Assembly: GCF_008386585.1 (NCBI RefSeq)
Contig: NZ_VUOB01000038.1
Span: forward strand, 62,001-126,000
DNA from: Solihabitans fulvus
GTDB lineage: Bacteria; Actinomycetota; Actinomycetes; Mycobacteriales; Pseudonocardiaceae
Direction: 5' to 3'
Length of the DNA stretch: 64,000 bases
Part shown: one piece after another, positions 51,785-59,777 of the stretch
Position numbering within the stretch: the stretch's first letter is position 1
Layout: each line of letters starts with the position of its first letter
Notes under the pieces: generated by a model
The model's input: only the letters and a program-made list of their open reading frames with translations
What the model was told of the DNA's origin: nothing
Database searches by the model: none
Made by a program: the position numbers and the translations under genes

Positions 51785-51908
51785 GTCCCGCACCGTCCGC
51801 GCCGGACCGTGCGCGCTCAGCAGCCACGACCGGACCGCACCCCTGATTTTTGTCATGGTTGCCGCCGAACATCCGGTGCCGGCGCGTCTCCCGGCTTACC
51901 GTCCACCC

Positions 51909-52832
51909 ATGACACGGACACGGGGGCCTGGCGGCACCACGATCGTCGTGGAGGACGTCCACAAGCACTACGGCGACCTGCACGCGGTGGACGGTGTGTC
52001 GTTCACCGTCGCCGAAGGCGAGTTCTTCGGCATTCTCGGCCCGAACGGCGCGGGCAAGACGACCACACTGGAGATCGTCGAGGGGTTGCGCTCGCCCGAC
52101 TCGGGCACGGTGACGCTGCTCGGCGAGGTCCCCTGGCCGAGGAACCCGAAGCTGCTGCCGAGGATCGGCGTGCAGCTCCAGGCGTCCTCGTTCTTCGACA
52201 AGCTCACCGCGCGTGAGCAGCTGGAGACGTTCGCGTCGCTGTACGGGGTCAGCAAGGCCACCGCCGCGGAGACCCTCGAACTCGTCGGCCTGACCGACAA
52301 GGCCGACACGCGGGAGAACAAGCTGTCCGGCGGGCAGCGGCAGCGGCTGTCCATCGCCTGCGCGCTCGCGCACGACCCGGACGTGCTGTTCCTCGACGAG
52401 CCGACGGCCGCGCTCGACCCGCAGGCCCGCCGCAACCTGTGGGACGTGCTGCGCGCGATCCAGGGCCGGGGCAAGACGATCGTCTACACCACGCACTACC
52501 TGGACGAGGCCGAGATCCTCTGCGACCGGGTCGCGATCATGGACAAGGGCAAGATCCTGGCGATGGACGCGCCCGCCACGCTGGTGCGCGGTCTCGACGC
52601 GCCGACGCACATCGTGCTGGCGCACGGCCTGGTCGCCGAGGACGAGGCGCGCGGGTTCGTCGGCGTCGACGACGTGACCGACGACGGCGTGTCGCTGACC
52701 ATGTCCACCCGCAAGCCCGCCCCGGTGCTGACCGTGCTGGCCGAGCGCGGCGCGCTCGACGGGCTCCAGGTGCGCACCGCGACCCTCGAAGACGTGTTCT
52801 TGAACCTGACTGGAAGGGAGTACCGGGCATGA
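51909..52832 (+). CDS. ABC transporter ATPase (drug/antibiotic-type)
   Basis: This 307-residue ATPase has Walker A GPNGAGKTTTLE (about residue 45), Q-loop VQLQASS, signature LSGGQRQRLSIA, Walker B VLFLDEPTAALDP and switch TTHYLDEAE. The type matches CcmA/DrrA-like exporters paired with ABC2 permeases. The ATG at 51909 lies 6 nt after TACCGT (51897-51902), a leaderless arrangement; an in-frame ATG at 51855 would add 18 residues. Its stop overlaps the permease ATG. Confidence 0.92.
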   Translation: MTRTRGPGGTTIVVEDVHKHYGDLHAVDGVSFTVAEGEFFGILGPNGAGKTTTLEIVEGLRSPDSGTVTLLGEVPWPRNPKLLPRIGVQLQASSFFDKLTAREQLETFASLYGVSKATAAETLELVGLTDKADTRENKLSGGQRQRLSIACALAHDPDVLFLDEPTAALDPQARRNLWDVLRAIQGRGKTIVYTTHYLDEAEILCDRVAIMDKGKILAMDAPATLVRGLDAPTHIVLAHGLVAEDEARGFVGVDDVTDDGVSLTMSTRKPAPVLTVLAERGALDGLQVRTATLEDVFLNLTGREYRA

Positions 52833-53875
52833 CCGCGTTCAGGAGTCTGTCGCTGGCCATGTTCAAGGGCTTCTTCCGCGACAAGGCCGCGTTGTTCTTC
52901 ACCTTCGTCTTTCCGCTGATCTTCCTCGTGGTGTTCGGGCTGCTGTTCAAGGACGCCGGCACCAGCAAGATCAAGATTGCGGCCGTCGGCGACGGTCCGG
53001 TGATCACCGCGCTGGAGAAGTCCGGTGCCGTGGAGCTGGAGCACGTCGACTCACTCGACGCGGCCGTCGCCAAGGTCAAGAACGGCGACCTGCCCGCCGT
53101 GGTCGCCCAGCAGGGTGACTCCGTGGTCCTGCGCTTCGCCGCCAGCGACCAGGCCAAGTCCGGCACGGTGCTCGGGCTGGTCGCCGGCGTGGTGGACCAG
53201 GCGAACCTCGCCGCGACCGGTCAGCCGCCGAAGCTGAAGCTCGACCCGGCCAGGGTCGAGGACAGCTCGCTGAAGCCCATCCAGTTCCTCACGCCGGGCC
53301 TGCTGTCCTGGGGGCTGGCCACCTCGGCGGTCTTCGGCGCCGCGCTGACCCTGGTCAACTGGCGCAAGAAGCAGGTGCTGCGGCGCATCCGGCTCGCGCC
53401 GGTCGGCACGCCGACGGTGCTCAGCTCGCGACTGTTGGTCAGCGTGGGTGTCGCCGTGGTGCAGGCGGCGCTGTTCGTGACGATCGCCTCGACGCCGTTG
53501 TTCGGCCTGAAGCTGTCCGGGCAGTGGTGGCTCGGGCTGCCGATGCTGGTGCTCGGCACGCTGTCGTTCTTCTCCATCGGCATGCTGGTCGGGTCCTTCG
53601 CCAAGACCGAGGAGGCCGCGACCGCGTTCGCCAACCTCCTGGTGCTGCCGATGGCGTTCCTGTCCGGCACGTTCTTCCCGTTGGACAGCGCGCCGGCGTG
53701 GCTGAAGACTGTGTCGAACGTGTTGCCGCTCAAGCACTTGAACGAGGGAATGCTGAACGTTCTGGTGCGCGGCAAGGGAATCGACTCGCTGCTGGTGCCC
53801 GGCGGCATCCTGATCGGCTTCACCCTGGTGGTCGGCGTCATCGCCGCGAAGTTCTTCCGATGGGAAGACGCGTGA
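52829..53875 (+). CDS. ABC2-type transporter permease
   Basis: This 348-residue permease has an N-terminal helix (AALFFTFVFPLIFLVVFGLLF), a large extracytoplasmic domain (about 45-150) and five more helices with NLLVLPMAFLSGTFFP near residue 265, characteristic of ABC2/YhgE-type permeases. ATGA overlap couples it to the ATPase. The exported substrate is unknown; drug, lipid or peptide are all possible. Confidence 0.9.
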   Translation: MTAFRSLSLAMFKGFFRDKAALFFTFVFPLIFLVVFGLLFKDAGTSKIKIAAVGDGPVITALEKSGAVELEHVDSLDAAVAKVKNGDLPAVVAQQGDSVVLRFAASDQAKSGTVLGLVAGVVDQANLAATGQPPKLKLDPARVEDSSLKPIQFLTPGLLSWGLATSAVFGAALTLVNWRKKQVLRRIRLAPVGTPTVLSSRLLVSVGVAVVQAALFVTIASTPLFGLKLSGQWWLGLPMLVLGTLSFFSIGMLVGSFAKTEEAATAFANLLVLPMAFLSGTFFPLDSAPAWLKTVSNVLPLKHLNEGMLNVLVRGKGIDSLLVPGGILIGFTLVVGVIAAKFFRWEDA

Positions 53876-53891
53876 CCCGATAGGTATCGGC

Positions 53892-53908
53892 ATTACCTCA
53901 CTGGTAAT
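53892..53908. promoter_or_regulatory. ATTACC-N5-GGTAAT palindrome
   Basis: Perfect 6-bp arms with a 5-bp spacer, 82 bp before the hydrolase start. The TACC/GGTA arms resemble the N4 sites at 17706, 31600 and 62815, but the spacer is one base longer, so it may belong to another regulator. Confidence 0.5.
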
Positions 53909-53913
53909 CGATC

Positions 53914-53957
53914 TTGCTGCCCCGCTCGGTCAGGATGATCTCCGAGCGGGGCGGCAA
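53914..53957. terminator. 16-bp-stem hairpin between the ABC operon and the hydrolase
   Basis: TTGCTGCCCCGCTCGG (53914-53929) pairs with CCGAGCGGGGCGGCAA (53942-53957) with one wobble and a 12-nt loop. It can terminate the ABC operon. If the hydrolase promoter lies at the palindrome just upstream, the hairpin would instead be in the hydrolase 5' leader. Confidence 0.7.
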
Positions 53958-53989
53958 GGAACGGGGCCCCGGACGACTGGAGGCCCGCA

Positions 53990-54811
53990 ATGCCTTTCCT
54001 CACCACCAACGACGGCACAAGCCTGTTCTACAAGGACTGGGGCAGCGGCTCGCCGGTAGTCTTCGCGCACAGTTGGTCGCTCAGCTCGCAGATGTGGCAG
54101 TACCAGATGCTGCACCTGGCCGAACACGGCCAGCGGTGCGTCGCCCTCGACCGGCGCGGCCACGGACGGTCGGACCAGCCCTGGGACGGCTACGACATCG
54201 ACACGCTCGCCGACGACCTCGCCGCCCTCCTGGACCGCCTCGACCTGCGCGGGGTCACGCTCGTTGGGCACTCGACGGGCACCTGCGAGGTGGTCCGCTA
54301 CCTGTCCAGGCACGGCGCAGACCGCGTCGCGCGGATCGTGCTGGTCTCGTGCGTCACGCCGTTCATGCTGAAGACGCCGGACAACCCGGACGGGTTCGAC
54401 GTGAGCGTGTTCGAGGACAGCAGGGCGTTGTGGCACAGGGACTTCCCCCTCTGGGTCGCCGAGGTCGCCGGGCCGTTCTCCGGTGTTGGGCTGCCCGGCA
54501 ACCAGATCTCGCCGGCGCTGGTTGACGCGGGGATCGCCGACGCCCGCACAGTGTCGACGAGGGCGATGATCGAGATCAGTCACACCATCACGGAGACGGA
54601 CTTCCGCGCCGAGATGCGCGAGATCACCGTGCCCGCGCTGGTCATCCACGGCGGCGAGGACATGTTCAACCCGCTCGACCTGTGCGGGCGGCGCTCGGCC
54701 GAGCTGATCCCGGACAGCCGGCTCGAGGTGTACGAGGACGGCCCGCACGGCCTGCACCTGACCCACCTCGACCGACTCAACGCGGATCTGCTCGACTTCG
54801 TCACGCGGTAG
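53990..54811 (+). CDS. Alpha/beta hydrolase (non-haem chloroperoxidase/esterase-like)
   Basis: This 273-residue enzyme has FAHSWSLSSQMW as oxyanion loop, RRGHGRSDQP after strand 4, nucleophile elbow VGHSTG (Ser near residue 95), acid in HGGEDMFNP and His in GPHGLHLTH. The sequence is closest to the chloroperoxidase/arylesterase branch. The usual substrate range is small esters or, with peroxide, peracid formation. TGGAGG precedes the ATG. It is monocistronic with hairpins on both sides. Confidence 0.9.
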   Translation: MPFLTTNDGTSLFYKDWGSGSPVVFAHSWSLSSQMWQYQMLHLAEHGQRCVALDRRGHGRSDQPWDGYDIDTLADDLAALLDRLDLRGVTLVGHSTGTCEVVRYLSRHGADRVARIVLVSCVTPFMLKTPDNPDGFDVSVFEDSRALWHRDFPLWVAEVAGPFSGVGLPGNQISPALVDAGIADARTVSTRAMIEISHTITETDFRAEMREITVPALVIHGGEDMFNPLDLCGRRSAELIPDSRLEVYEDGPHGLHLTHLDRLNADLLDFVTR

Positions 54812-54831
54812 GCGGGCGAGGGACCCCGGGG

Positions 54832-54855
54832 GCTGCGTGAGCCGGCTCACGCAGC
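54832..54855. terminator. 24-bp perfect palindrome after the hydrolase
   Basis: GCTGCGTGAGCC is followed directly by its exact complement GGCTCACGCAGC. It lies 21 bp after the hydrolase stop and 34 bp before the next start. It may be a terminator stem or an operator for the downstream DUF3817 gene. Confidence 0.65.
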
Positions 54856-54889
54856 ACACTGGGGTGACCGCATACCCTGAGGAGCGCCC

Positions 54890-55219
54890 GTGTTCAGCAG
54901 CCCAGGAAGCCGTTTCCGCTTCGTCGCGATGGCCGAGGCCGTGTCCTGGGCCGGCCTGCTGGTCGGCATGCTGTTCAAGCATGTGATCGGGTCGGGGGAT
55001 GTCGGCGTGAAGATCTTCGGCCCGATCCACGGCGTCGTGTTCGTCTGCTACGTGCTGGTCGCCCTGCTGGTGCGCGAGCCGCTCGGTTGGGACGGGCGCA
55101 CCACGAGGCTGGCGCTGCTGGCGAGCATCCCGCCGTTCGGTTCGGTCTTCTTCGAGCGGTGGGCGGCCAGGACCGGCCGGCTCGAGGTCGTCGCTGAGGC
55201 GCGCGTCACCCAGGACTGA
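54890..55219 (+). CDS. DUF3817 membrane protein
   Basis: This 109-residue protein has three helices (FRFVAMAEAVSWAGLLVGML, PIHGVVFVCYVLVALLV, LALLASIPPFGSVFFERW) matching the DUF3817 family of small actinobacterial membrane proteins. GAGGAG precedes the GTG. Function unknown. Confidence 0.85.
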   Translation: MFSSPGSRFRFVAMAEAVSWAGLLVGMLFKHVIGSGDVGVKIFGPIHGVVFVCYVLVALLVREPLGWDGRTTRLALLASIPPFGSVFFERWAARTGRLEVVAEARVTQD

Positions 55220-55312
55220 CGCGGCCTCTCGGCGGTTGACTGCCCCCTGTGGGCGAATGAAAACTTTGCTGCACGGATGTCCCACCCGGGCCGCCACCCT
55301 GGGAGGCGCGCC

Positions 55313-56140
55313 ATGGCAGAACTCTGCCGGCCGACTCGCGTAGCAGTGCACTGCCATCATCGGATGCACGGTGAGACGCTGGCCAGCTGGCTGAGCGCGC
55401 TGGCCGGCTATTCGGTGGTCGGCATCGTGTCGACGGGCCCCTGTCTGTTACAGCTGTGCGTGCTGCGCGCGCCGGACATCGCGCTGCTGCGCACGAAGGC
55501 CGCCGACGACGAGGAGCTGGCGCTGGTGCGCAAGCTCCGCGCGGATCATCCCGGGCTGCGCGTCATCGGCCTCCAGTACCCGTTCGACCCGCAGGAGTCG
55601 CTGCGCCTGCACCACGCCGGCGTGCACCGGCTGGTGAGCCTGCGGTCCGACCTCTCGGTGCTGTTCGCGGCGCTGGAGGACCTCCGGCAGCACGGCGAGT
55701 TCGCCAACCGCCGCCCGCGCCTGACCGACCGCGAGCTCGAGGTGCTCGCGCTGGTCTGCGGCGGCTACTCGGTGGAGCGGATCGCGCCGGTGCTGAACAT
55801 CAGCCCGCACACGGTGGCCAACTTCAAGCGGCGGATCTTCGCCAAGCTCGAGGTGCAGAGCCGGACGCAGGCGGCGGTCGAGGCGGAGCGGCTCGGCCTG
55901 CTGCGCGTCGGGACCCCGTCGCCCGAGCGCGGCGGGCCGCCGTCGCTGACCTCGCGCGACCGGGACATCCTCGCGTCGATCGCGCGGGGCGAGTCGGTGC
56001 GGCAGACCGCGAACGCGCTGGGCATCGCGATGAAGACGGTGCAGAGCGAGCAGCGGAACCTGTTCTTCAAGCTCGGGGTCGCCAACCGGGCCGAGGCCCT
56101 GTTCCGGGCCAGGGCGCTCGGCCTGGTCGACGACTGCTAG
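55313..56140 (+). CDS. Response-regulator-like protein with two LuxR HTH domains
   Basis: This 275-residue regulator has a receiver-like N-terminus (about 5-130) and two LuxR-type HTHs in series. The first (about 138-198) is LTDRELEVLALVCGGYSVER to TVANFKRRIFAKL; the second (about 213-273) is LTSRDRDILASIARGESVRQ to TVQSEQRNLFFKL. The strand that normally ends with the phosphorylated Asp reads PDIALLRTK, with Arg instead, so it is probably not phosphorylated in the usual way. GGGAGG precedes the ATG at 55313. It is followed by a Tat-exported peroxidase gene. Confidence 0.88.
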   Translation: MAELCRPTRVAVHCHHRMHGETLASWLSALAGYSVVGIVSTGPCLLQLCVLRAPDIALLRTKAADDEELALVRKLRADHPGLRVIGLQYPFDPQESLRLHHAGVHRLVSLRSDLSVLFAALEDLRQHGEFANRRPRLTDRELEVLALVCGGYSVERIAPVLNISPHTVANFKRRIFAKLEVQSRTQAAVEAERLGLLRVGTPSPERGGPPSLTSRDRDILASIARGESVRQTANALGIAMKTVQSEQRNLFFKLGVANRAEALFRARALGLVDDC

Positions 56141-56190
56141 TTCTCCCTGTGGTGGCCCGTGGTTCTCGGGCGATGCGTGCCCACGTCTGC

Positions 56191-56214
56191 TCTGTGGCTC
56201 TGTGGCTCTGTGGC
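56191..56214. repeat. Three tandem copies of TCTGTGGC
   Basis: The 8-bp unit is repeated exactly three times, then continues as TTTGCGG. It lies in the 235-bp gap before the peroxidase gene. CTAGGCG/CGCCTAG arms (56263-56269, 56279-56285) further downstream are a possible operator for the same gene. Confidence 0.65.
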
Positions 56215-56375
56215 TTTGCGGTGCCCGGTGGCAGCCCCCTGTGTCGCGTCCCGTGCGCCGCACTAGGCGATTCGTGTCCGCCTAGGTCCCTTACGTCCGT
56301 GTGGTTCTCCCGGCCGGGCAAGCAGACTGTCGATCGCGACACGCGAACCGATCCAACCCTGCGGGAGAGGTTGCT

Positions 56376-57938
56376 GTGAGTGCGATCGATGAGACCGGCC
56401 AGCCGCACGGCGGTCTGAGCCGGCGAGGATTCCTGTCCGGGTTCGCGGCCGGGGCGGCCGGGGCGATCGCCCTGCCGACGGCCGCAAGCTCCGCGGCCGA
56501 GCTCCAGGTGGGGCCCGACACCTCGCCCGGATTCTTCGGCCGAATGTTTCCCACCCTGCCGCCGTTTGCCGCGGACAGTCCCGCCGTGCGGGACGCGCTG
56601 CTGGCGATGGGCGCCGCCGGCGGCCCGCTGGACGCCAAGGACCCGTTGGAGTTGGGCCCGATCGGGCTCATCACCAATCCGGCCGCGAGCAAGAACAACC
56701 GGGACAACCCGTTCCACACAGCGGGAACCACGTTCTTCGGCCAGTTCGTCGACCACGACCTCACCTTCGACGTCTCCTCGCGGCTCGCGGTGCCGCAGGA
56801 GCCGTTGCAGTCGCCGAACGGGCGCGTGCCGACGCTGGACCTCGACCCGGTGTACGGCGGCGGCCCGGTGGCCAGCCCGGAGCTGTACGACCCGGCCGAC
56901 CGCGCGAAGCTGCTGGTGGAGACCAACGGGCAGTTCGAGGACCTGCCGCGCCGCGCGGACAGCACGGCGATCATCGGCGATCCGCGCAACGACGAGAACC
57001 TCATGGTCGCCGGCCTGCACGCCGCGTTCCTGTTGTTCCACAACAAGGTCGTCGATCGGCTGCGCGCCGGCGGCACCCCGCAGGACCAGCTGTTCGCGGC
57101 CGCGCGGCAACTGGTCACCTGGCACTACCAGTGGATCGTGCTGCACACGTTCGTCCCGCAGATCTGCGGCTTCGGCATACAGCAGGAGGTGCTGTTCCAC
57201 GGTCGCCGGTTCTACCGGCCGGGCCAGGGGCACTACTACATCCCGGTGGAGTTCCAGGGCGCGGCCTACCGCTTCGGGCACAGCATGGTGCGGCCGTCCT
57301 ATCGGGCGAATCTCAAGGGGGACACGGGGAATCCGTTCTTCGGGTTCATCTTCGACCCGTCCGGCGAAGGCCAGCCGGATCCCGTCGACCTGCGCGGCGG
57401 GGCACGCGCCGCACGCCGCTTCATCGGCTGGCAGACGTTCTTCGACTTCCGCGACGGCCAGGTCAAGACGAACAAGCGGATCGACACCAGGATCTCCACC
57501 CCGCTGTTCCAGGTGCCGCTCGCGGGGATTCCCGGGCACCAGCCACCGGTCGCCCTGCCGCAGCGCAACCTGTTGCGGCACATCACCTGGTCGCTCCCGT
57601 CCGGACAGTCGGTCGCCGCCGCGATGGGGATTCCGGTGCTCGGGCCGGACGTGTTCCCCGAGCTGGCCCAGTACGGCGTCGGCTTCGAGCGCAGCACTCC
57701 GCTCTGGTACTACGTGCTCAGGGAGGCGGAGTACCTCAACGACGGGATCTCACTGGCCGGCGCGGGCGCGCGACTGGTGGCCGAGGTGATCATCGGGCTG
57801 CTGGAACTGGACTCCGCCTCGTTCCTGGCCTCCAGTGCGTCGTGGACGCCGACGCTGCCGCGCCGCAACGCCGACGACTTCGACATGGTCGACCTGCTCA
57901 CCTTCGCCGGGGTCGACCCAGCCAGCCGCGGTCAGTGA
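56376..57938 (+). CDS. Tat-exported animal-type haem peroxidase
   Basis: This 520-residue protein has a twin-arginine signal, SRRGFLSGFAAGAAG, cleaved near SSA. The peroxidase-cyclooxygenase fold is marked by FFGQFVDHDLTFD with the distal Gln and His (about residue 125), AGLHAAFLLFHNKVVDRL (about 220) and AYRFGHSMVRP with the proximal haem His (about 305). Such enzymes use H2O2 to oxidise halides or phenols. The GTG at 56376 follows GGGAGAGG. Its stop overlaps the 3' end of the convergent kinase gene by 7 bp. Confidence 0.92.
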   Translation: MSAIDETGQPHGGLSRRGFLSGFAAGAAGAIALPTAASSAAELQVGPDTSPGFFGRMFPTLPPFAADSPAVRDALLAMGAAGGPLDAKDPLELGPIGLITNPAASKNNRDNPFHTAGTTFFGQFVDHDLTFDVSSRLAVPQEPLQSPNGRVPTLDLDPVYGGGPVASPELYDPADRAKLLVETNGQFEDLPRRADSTAIIGDPRNDENLMVAGLHAAFLLFHNKVVDRLRAGGTPQDQLFAAARQLVTWHYQWIVLHTFVPQICGFGIQQEVLFHGRRFYRPGQGHYYIPVEFQGAAYRFGHSMVRPSYRANLKGDTGNPFFGFIFDPSGEGQPDPVDLRGGARAARRFIGWQTFFDFRDGQVKTNKRIDTRISTPLFQVPLAGIPGHQPPVALPQRNLLRHITWSLPSGQSVAAAMGIPVLGPDVFPELAQYGVGFERSTPLWYYVLREAEYLNDGISLAGAGARLVAEVIIGLLELDSASFLASSASWTPTLPRRNADDFDMVDLLTFAGVDPASRGQ

Positions 57939-59134
57939 CGGCGGTGGTTGGCGGCGAGGGCGAGCCGGAGCTGGGCTGCCGGGTCGCCCTCGTGGTAGCG
58001 GCGCTCGCTCTCCTCGATGCCGTCCAGGAACTCCTGGTAGCGCAGCGCGGCGCGCAGGTGCGCGACGGGTTCGAGGGGCCGTAGCGCCGCCGAGGGGTCG
58101 CTGCTGGGGACGTGCTCCCGCCAGGTGCGCACCCACGCGGCCTCGGCGGCCGTCGCGGCGGCCTCGGCCAGGAAGTCCCGCAGCCGCAACAGGTCCAGCG
58201 CCGGGTGGTCGACGCGCGCGTCGGACCAGTCCACGACGACGTGCCGGTCGCCGTCGGAACGCCAGTTGCCGCAGTGGAAGTCCCCGTGCACCACGGTGGC
58301 CGGCAGCCCCGCCCCGGCTGCCTCGGCGAGCAGCCGGGGCAGCGTGTCGATCAGCTCCTCCGCGTCGGCCAGTTCCGCCGGGGTCAGGTCGTCGGCCACG
58401 GGGCCGCGCACCAGGTCGCGCACCCGGTCGGCCAGGTCCGCTGGCTCGACGCGGGGCAGCGCCGAGGCGCGGCCGGCGAGCGCGGCCTGCGCGGCGACCC
58501 ACCGCCGCACGACCGCGACCGCGGTGTCCGCGTCCGCTCCCCAGCAGTCCGCGCCGTCGACGTGAGCCAGCAGCACGCGTCGGGTGTCGGGATCCCCGGC
58601 GAGCACCGGCGGCACGATGCCGGGGTCGACCTCCGCGACGAGCCCGATGACGGTCGACTCCGGGGTGGTGAACGGCGCGGTCGCCTTGGCCCACACCGGG
58701 CCCGTGTCGGTCGGCAGCCGCAGCAGGCAGGACAGGTTCCACGTCTTGGTCTGCTCGGCCGGCCCGGTGACCGACCTGCCGGCGGCGGCGAGCGCGGCGC
58801 GCGCCCACTCGGCCAGCGCGGCGGGCCCGCCGGGGTTGGCCCAGGCCGCCCGCAGCGGGTGCGCGGCGAACAGCGCGTCCGGCGGGGCCTGCGCGGTGTC
58901 CAGCGTGCCGGGGACGGGCGCGTGCGCGACCTCCACGTGGTAGCTGACCAGGCCGTCGCGCGGCGCGGTCGCGCTGGTGGTGTCCAGCAGCCGCAGCACA
59001 TTGGCCGGCGTGCCCAGCCGCGCGGTGAGGTGCGCGGCGACGGGCTCGACGTCCGCCCACCACGGGCTGTCCACCCGGAACTCCGGCGCCACCCCGAGGT
59101 AACGCCCGTCGAGGGTCACCACCGCGCGCGCCAC
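57932..59134 (-). CDS. APH/choline-kinase-family phosphotransferase
   Basis: This 400-residue protein has the kinase C-lobe motifs VVHGDFHCGNW (catalytic loop, about residue 285) and VVDWSDARVDHP (metal-binding Asp). The first 130 residues are a separate, less conserved domain. It belongs to the aminoglycoside-phosphotransferase/choline-kinase-like group; the substrate could be a small molecule or antibiotic. The GTG at 59134 is favoured because GGAGAG lies 7 nt upstream; GTG 59152 is an alternative. It is divergent from the membrane-protein gene at 59297. Confidence 0.85.
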   Translation of the reverse strand: MARAVVTLDGRYLGVAPEFRVDSPWWADVEPVAAHLTARLGTPANVLRLLDTTSATAPRDGLVSYHVEVAHAPVPGTLDTAQAPPDALFAAHPLRAAWANPGGPAALAEWARAALAAAGRSVTGPAEQTKTWNLSCLLRLPTDTGPVWAKATAPFTTPESTVIGLVAEVDPGIVPPVLAGDPDTRRVLLAHVDGADCWGADADTAVAVVRRWVAAQAALAGRASALPRVEPADLADRVRDLVRGPVADDLTPAELADAEELIDTLPRLLAEAAGAGLPATVVHGDFHCGNWRSDGDRHVVVDWSDARVDHPALDLLRLRDFLAEAAATAAEAAWVRTWREHVPSSDPSAALRPLEPVAHLRAALRYQEFLDGIEESERRYHEGDPAAQLRLALAANHRRH

Positions 59135-59224
59135 TCGACCGCTCTCCGTCACGCGCGGCACCCTGCCCGGCGCGCGCCGCCCCGGCAACCGAGTTCTCCG
59201 TGACCCGGGTCTCTCGATTCGTAC

Positions 59225-59283
59225 TTGAACGCGTTCAAAAGTGGCTCTACGCTGCTGTCGTACCGAAAAGTGAACACGTTCAA
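59225..59283 (+). promoter_or_regulatory. Promoter with two TetR-type operators
   Basis: -35 TTGAAC (59225-59230), 17-bp spacer and -10 TACGCT (59248-59253). The -35 is embedded in the perfect palindrome TTGAACGCGTTCAA (59225-59238). A second site, GTGAACACGTTCAA (59270-59283), with one arm mismatch, lies just after the expected start of transcription, centre-to-centre 45 bp away. The arrangement is that of a tightly repressed promoter. Confidence 0.75.
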
Positions 59284-59296
59284 AACTGGAGTCCAG

Positions 59297-59746
59297 ATGG
59301 ACCTGCTCGTCGTCACCTACATCGCGTACATCGTCATTAGCGTCGCCCTGACGGTCTGGGTCGCCCGAACGCTCGCGCGCAACGGCCGGGTCTTCCTCGT
59401 CGACGTCTTCAAGGGCAACGACCAACTCGCCGACTCGGTCAACCACCTGCTCGTGGTCGGCTTCTACCTCGTCAACTTCGGCTTCGTGGCCTGGTACCTG
59501 CGCACCACCGACTCGGTCGGGCAGGCACGGCAGGTCTTCGAGACGCTCTCGTTCAAGATCGGCACCGTGCTGCTCGTGCTCGGCTTCCTGCACTTCGGCA
59601 ACGTGTTCGTGTTCAACAAGCTCCGCCGCAGGGGCGTCGAGCAGGCCAGGCTCGACAAGCTGGCTGCGGCCCCGATGCCGGCCCCGGCGCCGGTCCCGGT
59701 GCCGGCACCCATGGCGCCGCTGTTCCCGCCGGTCCCGCCGAAGTAG
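59297..59746 (+). CDS. Three-helix membrane protein with proline-rich tail
   Basis: This 149-residue protein has helices near 1-22, 45-65 and 85-105 (VTYIAYIVISVALTVWV; NHLLVVGFYLVNFGFVAWYL; IGTVLLVLGFLHFGNVFVF) and a tail of Pro/Ala/Val repeats (PAPAPVPVPAP) in the last 25 residues. TGGAG precedes the ATG. It is preceded by a promoter carrying two TetR-type operators and followed after 31 bp by a TetR gene, so it is the likely regulated target. Function unknown. Confidence 0.75.
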   Translation: MDLLVVTYIAYIVISVALTVWVARTLARNGRVFLVDVFKGNDQLADSVNHLLVVGFYLVNFGFVAWYLRTTDSVGQARQVFETLSFKIGTVLLVLGFLHFGNVFVFNKLRRRGVEQARLDKLAAAPMPAPAPVPVPAPMAPLFPPVPPK

Positions 59747-59777
59747 CCGGTCGGCGGCGGGCGGCTACGGTGAACCG

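Noticed and set aside
48125..51856. A 1243-codon open frame on the minus strand opposite the GH92 gene
   Set aside because: It is an antisense shadow caused by very high third-position GC. Its product is a low-complexity Arg/Gly/Val/Ala string with no domain, and the plus-strand frame has clear GH92 motifs.
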